Part shown: piece after piece, positions 22,006 through 31,716 of the stretch | Numbering within the stretch: position 1 is the stretch's first letter | Layout of the letters: the number at the start of each line of letters is the position of its first letter | Origin: Aspergillus flavus | Taxonomy: Eukaryota > Ascomycota > Eurotiomycetes > Eurotiales > Aspergillaceae | Reading direction: 5' to 3' | NCBI RefSeq assembly: GCF_009017415.1 | Contig: NC_092408.1 | Coordinates: 4,340,001 to 4,404,000 of the forward strand | DNA length: 64,000 bases | Notes under the pieces: generated by a model | Told to the model about the DNA's origin: nothing | The model's database searches: none | The model's input: the letters and a program-made list of their open reading frames with translations, nothing else | Made by a program: the position numbers and the translations under genes

Positions 22006-23673
22006 ATGTCGTTGAATACCGACGATTCCGGTCGGATAAGGACCCGGCAACGCGCCAAAAGAGCGTGCGAAACGTGCAAACTGCGCAAGAGGAAATGTGA
22101 CGGCCATGAGCCCTGCACTTACTGCTTGCGATACGAATATCAGTGCACTTTCAAGCCTCATCCACGGAGAAAGCCTGCAGCTTCCAAATCTTCCGCACGG
22201 CCCAGCGAGGAAGAAGACTCACCAAAGTTTCTCGACAGAGTTGATGCTAACCAAGAACACATGGAGGCCAACTCAGGCACCGCTTTCCCCCATCTCCTAG
22301 GGATGAGGTTGAACCCGCAGGGTGCTCCCAAGGTGTACGGGTTTAGCTGGAACCTAGGTCCACGGGACGAGCCTCTGGAGCCCTTCACCAATCTTACAGA
22401 TCTGATTTCAAGAGAGGAAATGGAAGACTTGGCTAGCCATTATTTAAAGAAGATACATCCGGTATATGCGGTCCTGGATCCCGACACGTTGAGGCAGAAG
22501 ATTGTTGCCAGATGGCATGATCCTGCAACTGCGGCCAGCTATGACCCCATTCTTTGCAGCGTCGCGGCATTGGGCTCCTTGTACTCAGGCCACCAGGAAC
22601 ACCCCAAAGAAGGAGCACTGGTGCAATCAGCGAAGGAGATGCTTGAAACCACCCGGATCTCAAAGACTACTCTCCTGCATCATGCCACCGCCTGGATCCT
22701 ACGGACCATATATCTCCGAAGCACCAACTGCCCCCATGCTTCATGGATGGCCAGTTGTTCCACCATGCACATCATAGAGGCCATCGGGGCTCACCAGGAT
22801 CCGGAACTGGTGTCTTTGGTCTATTCTGACACCGCAGACGTTAGCGTAAATGATGAGAGTCAAAGACGGTTATTCTGGGTGGCCACAGTGCTGAATTCAT
22901 GGATTTCGTATGAATATGGCCGATCGCGCGTTATTCTACGAGGTGTCTCTTGCAAACCACCTTTACCGCGAACGGGTGACTTCACCACGGACCTCATCTC
23001 CATGTACCAGATCTCCGAACGACTGGATCCCGACCAGAACAATAAGCTTTCCGACCTAGAAGATGCACTCAGCCGTGTTGAGCGCCTCACGCTCTCCCAT
23101 GACGCCTTGATACTATCCCAAAGTAATCTGGCACTCACAATTTATCGTCGTCTGCGAGTCGCCTCGTCCAATATATCAAATGACATCCTTACCCGCATCA
23201 TCCGACTAGGCAATGACGGCCTTGAAGCCGCAGTACGCCTGGCGGAGGATCGCTCGCCTTGGTGGCATGTCGCCAATATACCCTTTCAATTTCTCTGTAT
23301 CTTGCTTGCTATTGACACTAGGGAATCATTGTCGTACGTCGGCCCAGCACTGCGCTCATTCAGGGCCATCACCAGGCATTACAGCACACCGACCCTACAC
23401 ACCGCGCTGGAGACTATAGAATCATTGGTTCGCCTATCCCAGAACAAAAAAGAACGGGACTTGACTCTTCTCCGAGATAGCATGCAACAGGAAGACCCAG
23501 GGCTGACCGAACAAGGTTCAACAACATCCCAAGCCTTCAATGACGCTTCTTGGCTGGGGGCGACCGGTGATCTGACCTTACCAGATAACTTTGACTGGGA
23601 TTGGAATGTGTTCTTGGACACCCAGGTTCCGTTCTTCGACGAGGGTGAAGCAGGTGGTCAGAGATATAGATAA
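22006..23673 (+). CDS. Zn2Cys6 transcription factor
   Basis: Single exon, 555 residues. The DNA-binding binuclear zinc cluster is at residues 20-46: CETCKLRKRKCDGHEPC then TYC and C, spacing CX2CX6CX5CX2CX6C, preceded by the basic TRQRAKRA and followed by a basic linker PHPRRKPAASK. The middle homology region follows (HYLKKIHPVYAVLDPDTL, CSVAALGSL, SQRRLFWVATVLNSWISYEYGR), and the C-terminus is acidic and aromatic (DNFDWDWNVFLDTQVPFFDE), typical of an activation region. It acts in the nucleus. Lying between an FAD oxidoreductase and an MFS exporter, it may be their local regulator; this is inference from position. The start ATG precedes the cluster by 19 residues, normal for the family. Confidence 0.93.
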   Translation: MSLNTDDSGRIRTRQRAKRACETCKLRKRKCDGHEPCTYCLRYEYQCTFKPHPRRKPAASKSSARPSEEEDSPKFLDRVDANQEHMEANSGTAFPHLLGMRLNPQGAPKVYGFSWNLGPRDEPLEPFTNLTDLISREEMEDLASHYLKKIHPVYAVLDPDTLRQKIVARWHDPATAASYDPILCSVAALGSLYSGHQEHPKEGALVQSAKEMLETTRISKTTLLHHATAWILRTIYLRSTNCPHASWMASCSTMHIIEAIGAHQDPELVSLVYSDTADVSVNDESQRRLFWVATVLNSWISYEYGRSRVILRGVSCKPPLPRTGDFTTDLISMYQISERLDPDQNNKLSDLEDALSRVERLTLSHDALILSQSNLALTIYRRLRVASSNISNDILTRIIRLGNDGLEAAVRLAEDRSPWWHVANIPFQFLCILLAIDTRESLSYVGPALRSFRAITRHYSTPTLHTALETIESLVRLSQNKKERDLTLLRDSMQQEDPGLTEQGSTTSQAFNDASWLGATGDLTLPDNFDWDWNVFLDTQVPFFDEGEAGGQRYR

Positions 23674-24056
23674 TGCAGGAAATTGAGGACTATTTACACG
23701 ATCAGAAAGTGCTCGTATGCGTCTACTTATAGTATTAGTCGTTGAACCTAGTACCTAATAATTCTGCTTGAATTATATCATAGACTGACATACCTCATGT
23801 AAGCCCTTCCTCCTCCTTCGGCGTCGAATAAGGATTTTCGAAGCCATTCAGCGGCTAAGTCGGGCATGACGGAAAAGTCGGGTAGGGCGGAATTTCCGTT
23901 GACGCAATGGAAGCACCACTAGAAATAAATACTCTGAAAGAGCACATCTATCCCAGCCGAGGAATAAAAACACTTGACAGATGCTGCTCAATTAATTGCC
24001 TCCCTCCCAATTCATTTTTTTTATTCTGTGGCGTATGTCTTGAACGCCTCGCAACG
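23674..24056. other. Intergenic region upstream of MFS gene
   Basis: 383 bases containing the regulator's 3' end and the transporter's promoter. TCGGGCATGACGG and TCGGGTAGGGCGG near 23860-23890 form a tandem CGGG..CGG pattern of unknown meaning. Confidence 0.45.
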
Positions 24057-25751
24057 ATGCAGTCCTTCCGCCAATACCGACGGATGCGCAGAGACCTGCA
24101 AGAAAGCATTAAGCTGCACGGTCCGTATGCCGCTGCTGGTGATCGTCACGTCCAGCCGACCGATGATATTTTGGAGGATGCCGACGATGCCAGATTGGAA
24201 AAAGGCATCCATTCAATGAACGGACACGGCCAATCTCCATACTCCACGCCAGGAATCGTTCTTCACGACGGCCAGAGAGTGACCGTTCCTGGAGTCAATC
24301 TCCGCCGCGCCTCCGAAATCTGTGAGCGCGTCAATACTAAAACACTTTTCATTGTCGGGTTCGATGGCCCGGACGACCAGCTCAATCCCAAAAACTGGTC
24401 TATAGGGCGGAAATGGGCGACATTGGGCATTGTAGGCACAACGGGTATGCTTGTTGGATGGGCTTCCTCCATCGACTCCACTGTGATTAAACAAGGGCAA
24501 GAGGCGTTCGGAGTCAGCGAGGTCGCCGAATCTCTCGCAACTGCCCTGTTCCTGTTCGCATTCGGCTTCGGTTCTCTGGTAGCAGCACCTTTCTCTGAGA
24601 CTGTAGGGCGGAATCCGGTCTACATAGCGACGCTGTCCATTCTAATGATCTTTACGATGGCCTCAGGTCTGGCTCCGAATTTTGGAGCCCAGCTTGCCTT
24701 CCGCTTCCTGGCTGGACTGTTCGGATGTACACCGATGACCACCTTTGGTGGCAGTATGGCGGATATCTTTGACCCTATGGACCGCACATACGCCTTTCCA
24801 GTTTGTTGCACGCTATCCTTCCTGGGGCCGTTCCTAGCTCCAATGGTTGGAGCTTTCATTGGCCAAAGCACGCATATCAGCTGGCGCTGGACTGAATGGT
24901 GCACACTGATCATGGCTGCATTGGTAACCGGCGCTATTTTCCTGTTCGTTCCAGAAACTTATGGTCCCGTACTGTTGCAGTGGAAGGCAAAACAATTGCG
25001 TGAGATTACCGGTGACCCGCGTTTCATGGCGGAAATTGAGCTTCGCCAGACATCGCTCGTGACTCGGTTGATGCACAGCTGCTCCCGTCCCTTCCATTTA
25101 TTCTTCCGGGAGATTATGGTAGCACTTTTTACCATGTATCTGGTCGTGGTATACATTGTCCTATTCGGGTTCCTGACGGGCTATGAGTTCATCTTTGGTA
25201 GAACATATGGCTTTACCCAAGGGTCTGTGGGCCTGACATTTATCGGCATGAACATCGGATTCCTGATCGCCTTTGCCATGGTGCCGCATATTTACTTCTC
25301 ATACAAGAAGCGCCTTCAAAATGCGATTGAAAATGGACACAATGGGTTGCCACCGGAGGAGCGACTTTGGTTCGCTATGTACGGAGCGCCTTGGCTACCA
25401 ATATCTCTTTTCTGGATGGGCTGGACCAGCTATCCCTCTATCTCGTACTGGTCGCCGCTAGTCGCCTCGGTGGCTTTCGGATTCTCTGTCCAAGGAATCT
25501 TTATTTCCACGTATCAGTACCTTATCGACACGTATGAGCTCTTCGCAGCAAGTGCCTTAGTGAGTGCAACTTTCTTCCGTTATATCGCCGCTGGCGCGAT
25601 GGTCATCGTGTCAATCCCGATGTACGGAAATTTGGGCGTACATTGGTCACTCACGTTGCTGGGGTGTATCTCGGTCCTGATGACCCCTGTACCTTATATT
25701 TTTTATAAGTACGGACATGTCATTCGGCAGCGGAATAAAAAGACCCCCTGA
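24057..25751 (+). CDS. MFS drug/H+ antiporter-type transporter
   Basis: Single exon, 564 residues from the ATG at 24057; the open frame extends back to 23907, but the family pattern begins only after a hydrophilic N-terminal tail, so the downstream ATG is preferred. Plasma-membrane exporter of the DHA1 type: DQLNPKNWSIGRKW before helix 1, the SETVGRNPVYIATL loop between helices 2 and 3, FRFLAGLFG in helix 4, a proline/glycine helix 5 (LGPFLAPMVGAFIG) and FVPETYGPVLL ahead of the large central loop, followed by six more helices ending YKYGHVIRQRNKKTP. Homologues such as Flu1/Tpo-type proteins export small molecules. Its place after a regulator and an oxidoreductase suggests export of that cluster's product or self-protection. 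Confidence 0.92.
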   Translation: MQSFRQYRRMRRDLQESIKLHGPYAAAGDRHVQPTDDILEDADDARLEKGIHSMNGHGQSPYSTPGIVLHDGQRVTVPGVNLRRASEICERVNTKTLFIVGFDGPDDQLNPKNWSIGRKWATLGIVGTTGMLVGWASSIDSTVIKQGQEAFGVSEVAESLATALFLFAFGFGSLVAAPFSETVGRNPVYIATLSILMIFTMASGLAPNFGAQLAFRFLAGLFGCTPMTTFGGSMADIFDPMDRTYAFPVCCTLSFLGPFLAPMVGAFIGQSTHISWRWTEWCTLIMAALVTGAIFLFVPETYGPVLLQWKAKQLREITGDPRFMAEIELRQTSLVTRLMHSCSRPFHLFFREIMVALFTMYLVVVYIVLFGFLTGYEFIFGRTYGFTQGSVGLTFIGMNIGFLIAFAMVPHIYFSYKKRLQNAIENGHNGLPPEERLWFAMYGAPWLPISLFWMGWTSYPSISYWSPLVASVAFGFSVQGIFISTYQYLIDTYELFAASALVSATFFRYIAAGAMVIVSIPMYGNLGVHWSLTLLGCISVLMTPVPYIFYKYGHVIRQRNKKTP

Positions 25752-26010
25752 GGAGGGTATCGGAGGGTGTGCCGTTCAATTGTTGGAGCGTGGGTGGTGT
25801 GAAGCAGTGATGAGTCAGTATCAATACCAGCGTGGATGGAATGTGAGTTCAGAAAAACTAGTAGATATAATTAATTAGATTCACTGAGGAATCCATCTTG
25901 GTATTTTTTCATTTATGGGGAACGTGATGTCCCACAAAACGCGACTGCGTCTCTAGTCGGTAGAGGTATCCTGACGGAGCTTCCCTTGCTGAAAAGAGCT
26001 TGCTGTAGTA
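25752..26010. other. 3' region of MFS gene
   Basis: Short spacer leading into the hairpin repeat array; no gene seen. Confidence 0.5.
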
Positions 26011-26200
26011 GGACCAGCTGCTGCTGTTTCCCTTTGACGGAAGTTGAAGGAGGTCGACAGTCGAGAAAGATGAGGGTGACAAGCACCGTGGGATCAGCTA
26101 CTGCTGTATCCCTTGGCAAATGTCAAGAGAGGGAGAGAAGAAATACATAGACAGATAGAAGAACGCAGTGGGATCAGCTTCTGCTGTCTCCCTTTAACGA
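26011..26200. repeat. Three hairpin repeats at exact 80-bp period
   Basis: A 22-25-base core occurs at 26011, 26091 and 26171: GGACCAGC-TGCT-GCTGTTTCCC, GGATCAGC-TACT-GCTGTATCCC and GGATCAGC-TTCT-GCTGTCTCCC. In each copy CAGC pairs with GCTG around a 4-base loop, and GGGAT/GGGA/GGA pairs with ATCCC/TCCC/TCC below a small bulge. The second copy forms a nine-pair stem with one bulged T. The 50-odd bases between cores are much less alike, though the bases just before the core (ACCGTG, GCAGTG) are similar. This suggests an old 80-bp tandem duplication in which the hairpin was kept. The function is unknown. Confidence 0.7.
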
Positions 26201-27551
26201 ACCTCTAGAGTCCAGAAGAACAATATGTGAGAGCTCTAAAGTTCCAGTAATTGTGGGTGGTGATAGAGCTGGTCGATCGATAACACTAATTTACATACCA
26301 AAGGCCCGGAGGTGTTGTGGGTCATATGACGGCGAGGCGACCAATCAGGCGACTGACACAACACTGACCTTACTCCGTACGGAGTATGTCACGTCCAATA
26401 TCAACCGGAGTATCGGATTTCTAGGTAAGCAACGATGGCTGGCCGCCACGTGCCCGTTAGACAAAGGATGCAAAAGCCTCCATCTTCTTGTCCGGCATCT
26501 TTGACATCCGTTCAACTCCGTATGTGTGTTTTACCTCATCGCTAAAGAAAACGGTGTATGTGTTTGTATTCCGGATAAATATCTGTGGGGCTGCTGGCTT
26601 TTCAGCATTTCGTTCAAACAGCAATGATCAGTATGTTGCATTCATTTACCCAACCATGTTTAATATCACACATCCAATGATTGGCTCGGTTCGCTTGCTT
26701 CGGCCAAAATCCGGTTCTCAGCCGCTCGGTGAGATTCCGAGGACGGCAGACAGTCGTTGTGTGAGCCTGAGCTACCCCGGTGGCCAGGTTTGGTGAGTCG
26801 CATGCGGAGAATCTCCCCGGAATCGGGCCACGCACACCGTAGGGATGATGGACAGCTGAATCTCACGGTTTTAATATACGTGTTAGTATTCTTCATTCTC
26901 CAGATGATAATTCATTTGCCAGATAACAACAGGGCCGGTCCCGGCTGGGTATCGGCTCATCACGTCAGCCCTCTCGTTGATACACCGTGCTGTCGGCCGG
27001 TCACTAGGCGATCGGGTTCGGTTACGTTTAATGCCTCATAGACCAGATCGTACAGATGTCATCCTTGGGTCAAGGCGCCCATAGCAAAGCCAATCGCACA
27101 TTCCCAACGCTAAGCATTTGTCGGCTCCCCACTTCGAGTGGGTTTGGCCCCGGGGGTTCCGACATGGTTATTGGAGGGTTCGAAGACAAGCACGACAAGC
27201 ATTTCATACATTCTCTGCCAAGTTCCATTGTTTTAAGGTCTGGTGATTAGGACCTCCCCCCTCTGCGGGTCTCGCAGGATTCTGTGCGAGCGAATCCAGC
27301 AGTACTGGGCTACGGAAGGTCCAGTGCGAGAGGGCCGAATGCCCCTCCACTTCCTCGGGATTAATGGCCCCTTTCTCGCCTCGGCCGTTATGCCTTTCTG
27401 GCTCTATGAAGGCGGTGGAAAGTGAGAGACGTTGCTGGGTTTTGGCCCTCTTATATCCTTCTCTTGTCACATCTATAATCTTTCCCTTCAGTCGGTCACA
27501 GTCGACTTAAGCCATTAATTACAACTTGCTAGGAGAAAAGAAAAAGACGTC
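26201..27551. other. Intergenic region with 16-bp palindrome
   Basis: No gene is supported. A perfect 16-base palindrome, TACTCCGTACGGAGTA, lies at 26371-26386; TACTCCGTA half-words are scattered in other intergenic parts of this window (for example 4277, 29623, 40190). The last 200 bases form the promoter of the transporter at 27552. Confidence 0.5.
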
Positions 27552-29132
27552 ATGATGCAAGGCGAGGCACTTCGCTTTGCCCAGATCTTCTTGATCGTGT
27601 GCCCGTCCTTTATTCTCTTCGGTTACAATCAATCCGGTGTTGGAGGCTTGACAGACTTCCCTTCGTGGGTGAGGCAGTTCCCTGAGATTGACACAGTCAA
27701 TACCACAGGTGCTCAGAAATCCCACAATGCTACAGTGCAAGGCGCCGTGGTTGCTTCTTACACCCTTGGTGCTCTCTTTGGGTCCCTGATCTGTACGTGG
27801 ATTGGCGACATTCTCGGTCGGCGTCGAACTATCTTTGCCGGGGCATGCATTGCCCTAATAGGTCAGGCATTAGAATGCTCAGCTTACTCTCTGGCACAGT
27901 TCACAGTCGGCCGGGTAATCCTCGGGTGGGGTGTGGGTATGTTGAGCGCTACAGTGCCGGTCTGGCAGTCAGAGTGCTCACCGGCGGATAAGAGGGGGAG
28001 GAATGTAGTGTTGACAGGCATGTTTATTGCCTTTGGGTTTGCTCTGACACAGTGGATCAACTTTGGGTTCTATCATATGCAGGAACGGTCCGCATCATGG
28101 CGAGGGTCGCTGGCAATCCCAGCGCTTTTCTCTTTGACTATCATGGGCAGCATCTTCCTCCTGCCGGAATCTCCTCGCTGGCTTGTTCTCAAAAATAGAT
28201 CGGATACCGCCCAGCAGACCCTCGCCTGTTTGAGACAGAAGGATGCGGTATCACCCGAGATTATGCACGAACTACGTGGAATTGAGGTCTCCCTGGAGGA
28301 ATCATCAAGTGGTAACATGGGACTCAGAGATATCTTTACCATGGGAGAGGAGAAGCTCTTCTACAGATTCGTTCTCTGTATTCTCCTGCAATTCTTCCAG
28401 CAGATGACTGGGGGTACACTCATTTCGGTCTATATCCCGATCATCTTCGAAGATAATCTACACTTAGGCTCCAGCTTAGCAAAGGTTCTTGCCGCATGCG
28501 CTTTGACTTGGAAGTTCATCTGTTGCTTTGTCGGCTTCTATGTCGTGGACAGACTCGGACGCCGGGCTGCCTTTATGATCAGTGGTGGTGGCATGTCCAT
28601 GTGCATGCTGGCGCTGACAGTGTCCAACTCATTCTCAAACAACCACACTGCGTCTATTATCTCGGCGCTGTTTATCTTTATATACAATTTCTTCCTTCCG
28701 GTGGGATTCTTGGGGGCGAACTTCGTTTACCCGGCTGAGGTTGCCCCGGTTCGTCTGCGTGTCGCCATGCATTCCTTTTCAATCGCGAATCAGTGGCTAT
28801 GGTACGCATCAGTGCCCTATGACTGAGACAATGATAATACTGATCCGGTTCACCGGAATAGGATGTTTGTGGTCGCTATGATTACCCCTACCGCGATCGC
28901 CGACATTGGCTACCGCTATTACATCGTATTCACCGTCGTTGGCGGCCTCATTCCGCCGGTAGTTTACCTCTTCTATCCGGAGACAATGAACCGATCCCTG
29001 GAAGAAGTCAACCAGATCTTCCACGATGCGCCCTCTATTATGTCTGCCGTGAAGATGTCCAGAACGCTCCCTATTGGTGGTAGCGTCATCGGAGAGATTG
29101 AAGGAAAGAAAATAGTTGAAGAGATTGAATGA
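27552..29132 (+). CDS. MFS sugar transporter
   Basis: Two exons, 27552-28801 and 28862-29132, joined QWLW|MFVVAM across a 60-nt intron, give 506 residues. It is a twelve-helix sugar porter of the plasma membrane: FILFGYNQSGVGG in helix 1, GDILGRRRTIF after helix 2, VGRVILGWGVGM in helix 4, VPVWQSECSPADKRGR, PESPRWLVLKNR ahead of the central loop, FQQMTGGTLISVYIP in helix 7, VVDRLGRRAAF, and YPETMNRSLEEVNQIF after helix 12. All signature arginines and the PETxxxSLEE tail are present, so it looks functional. The sugar transported cannot be inferred. Immediately downstream lies the decayed carrier fragment, in the opposite orientation. Confidence 0.92.
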
Positions 29133-29318
29133 GACATGGTAAGTGTTTTTGTTGAGGTGCATCAGGGCGCTACAAAAGAACCAGAGCGTCTAAGATAGAA
29201 GGGGTGGCAGAGGCAGCTGAAGATCTGCTTGTTTCTTTTTCCGTTTTAACTTTACTCCAAACAGTGCTTTCTGCAAAGATTTTGGCCCCGACCCAAATTT
29301 TCCAATCCGTGTACATAC

Positions 29319-29550
29319 TCAATGTCAGGCATACTTTTGTGTTATGGATTAGACCATTTCCTTGGCCCTGTATTCGATAATGAGAGGTATTTCCTCCTTA
29401 CCGGTGGATCTAACCTGTACGTCTCCTCGTGCTACCATATACCAGAATGCAATGGATATATTCATCGATACCGCCGTTGGACTGACAAGGAAGAATTTAG
29501 TCAATATTATATATGATAGTTTTGACGTTAAGACCATAAACTGAAGCCCC
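29319..29550 (-). pseudogene. Decayed copy of the 3' end of a Yhm2-type carrier gene
   Basis: On the minus strand, reading leftwards, the segment holds AFWYMVARGDV then AKEMV, matching GIWQTVCMVALGDV and AKEMV at the end of the intact carrier at 31717-32943. The last 45 coding bases agree at 38 positions, but the relic has stops at TAA (after AKEMV) and TGA. The match runs on beyond the stop codon (CAATCC, GCCCC words at 29288-29310 against 31685-31708). Likeness fades upstream of about 29550. It is a duplicated and eroded gene end, not a gene. Confidence 0.7.
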
Positions 29551-29907
29551 AGTTATAATAAAGACGAGGTATCTGGTAGAGGATAGAATACTATGTAGAG
29601 TCAAGAAGAAAAAGAAAGAAATGTACGGAGTATATGTTTACCTTCTTCTACTATCTCCTCTTCTATCTTAGATACCAGTATTCTTTTGTAGTTACCCTGA
29701 TAAAGAATGCTGTTGACATTGGAATGACTTTAGCCCTATTCCGGCATGACATCCATACTATCAAAACCTTGAGGAGGGATTAAACTTCACCTTTTAGAAG
29801 ACTCACTTCACCTCCCTTAGTTTTGAATTATTTTCCCATACTCATTCACGTCTTCGTAGTATTCAATTCCATTTTCCTTCCCTCATTTCTTTGTTCACGT
29901 CTTCTTA

Positions 29908-30000
29908 ACTTCTTTCCTGACTTCTTTCCTCACTTCTTTCCTTACTTCTTCCATCACACCACCCACCACCACCACCATCACCACCATCACCATCACCACA
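29908..30000. repeat. 12-bp tandem repeat and CAY microsatellite
   Basis: ACTTCTTTCCTN occurs four times in tandem at 29908-29955 (the last copy degenerate), followed by a (CAC/CAT)n run at 29958-30000. Both lie just upstream of the ATG of the helicase relic, in what would have been its leader. Confidence 0.8.
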
Positions 30001-30031
30001 TCCAGCTGCCAGCTGGTCCCACTACTGCATA

Positions 30032-31375
30032 ATGTCTCAAGCTCTTTTCAGCCAGGGAAGCTCGACCGTTAAGTTACCGGTCAAGTCAATCAAATATCAT
30101 GGGCTAGACGAAGACACCGCAATGAGCAAAGAGATCGCAACTGATCCCGCAATCAAGCTGATCCTGTCTTCGGCATTTGTAAAGCTCCACCAGGGTGTAT
30201 CTACCGACTAGGCACGTGGTCGCTCTTACTGGAACATCACGTTCCATATTAACCAAATTTCAATTGACTCACTCGAGACACATGAGGACGAGCTCGTCTA
30301 CACCTTCAAGTCCAAGCTCGACCTCATGGGCGAAGCCGATACTGAAGATCCAGGCGATCTCCCAAATCCATTCACGTACCCACTTGCAGCAGCATCCTTG
30401 CTCAATAAGGTTGTTGTGATCACCCTAGGTGTGCCTAGTCGGAAGCTATGGGAAAGGCAGTCTGGGCTAGTTTGTCAGGCCCTTCACGGCAAGCAGTTTA
30501 CCCTCTCCGAAGAGGAGGAAGAGTACATCGCTCTCAATCGCAATGCTATCAATAAAGACGCTGAGAAAGAACATAACTGCCTCACTGTCCACGGTTGCCA
30601 GATTAAGAGTGTTGCCGTTGGAGAGCGCATTCTTTTGGGAATCTGGCCAAAGAAAGACCGTCCGTTCCGGATTTATAGCGGCTGCACTCTGGTACTCCGT
30701 GGTGAGCACTGGTTTGCAAAGGAAAACGCCCATGCCTATCGGATTCCTGGCGAGAAGGGGCTCACCGAAGACTGGATGGCCACTGTCACAGAGAACTCTC
30801 CAAAGTGGAGTGCATTAATTGATGCACCCGTACATGCCGTCCTGCTAAATGACGTGCACATCAAGCATGTTGGAGAAGTCAATGAAGATGGGGTCAAGGT
30901 TCACCATGTGGCCAACCCAATGGTCCAAATTGAAATGCTGACCACCAGAAAGCTCTCGGAGCACTGGGGTGAGGAGAACTTCGACACAATGTGTCGAGAG
31001 TTCGAGGGCCAGGAAGCCACAATCCCTAGCGGAAGCAAAAGAAAGCTTCTAAGTTCCATGTTCCTAGCTTCGACTCCTTGGGTTGCTACCTACGACCCCT
31101 GGGACACCTCGCTTTCCAATCTCAACGCTCTTGTGCCGAGAGGCTAGAATCTCAATGAGGCACAGACTCAAGCAGCTACCCAGTTGCTGACACATTCCTT
31201 CTCACTGGTGGTGGGACCTCCGGGCACAGGCAAAACACGGACAATTGCCGCAGCCGCCATGTTCGTTACTCAGATCATCCAGCGTAGGTCGGTGGGAAAG
31301 GCCAGATTGGCCGTCCTAGTACCGACCCACGCTGCAGGTGCCGCTGTGGTGGATCAACTGTCTCCTGCATTCTAA
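30032..31375 (+). pseudogene. Superfamily 1 (Upf1/NAM7-like) helicase relic, truncated, three in-frame stops
   Basis: A single reading frame from the ATG at 30032 continues for 448 codons and is interrupted by TAG at 30209, TAG at 31145 and TAA at 31373. On both sides of the first two stops the same frame makes sense (KLHQGVSTD*ARGRSYWNITF and NALVPRG*NLNEAQTQAATQLL). The protein has an N-terminal region of about 370 residues without a recognised domain, then the Walker A motif VVGPPGTGKTRTIAAAA (31207-31260) and VLVPTHAAGAAVVDQL, motif Ia of Upf1-like helicases. Walker B and the later motifs are absent, so the C-terminal half is gone. Each stop is one C-to-T change, at a CpA, from CAG or CAA. 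Readthrough seems less likely than decay. Confidence 0.8.
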
Positions 31376-31716
31376 AGGAATAACTATGGCAAAGAAAAGT
31401 TAACACACAAGACCAATTGTTATACCGTCTACCCGAAGGTTGGATAAATGCGGGGCATAGTCGGTCTCTTGTACTTTAAACAGATCAGTCAGTTACTGAA
31501 GGAGAAATAGTTATACTATCTATACTACTATAATCCTTATCATGTGTTTCATAACTAGAATCTCAGCTCATGGTCTTTATATTAGAACCTTCCTCATCAG
31601 TCCCGCAGCAGCATCATTAATCTCGCCCCTTGAATAGAAATAGCCAGTTACTACAGAACAAATCGACATGACTTCTATACTAAGCCCCGGGTCCAGAATT
31701 TTCAATCCCTGTATAC
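31376..31716. other. Spacer between helicase relic and carrier gene
   Basis: AT-rich; the helicase frame stays open to about 31446 after the last stop, without recognisable motifs. From 31685 it matches the flank of the decayed carrier copy at 29288. Confidence 0.5.

Noticed and set aside
30209..30211. Programmed stop-codon readthrough in the helicase frame.
   Set aside because: The bases after the stops do not match known readthrough contexts, there are three stops, and the gene is truncated; decay is simpler.
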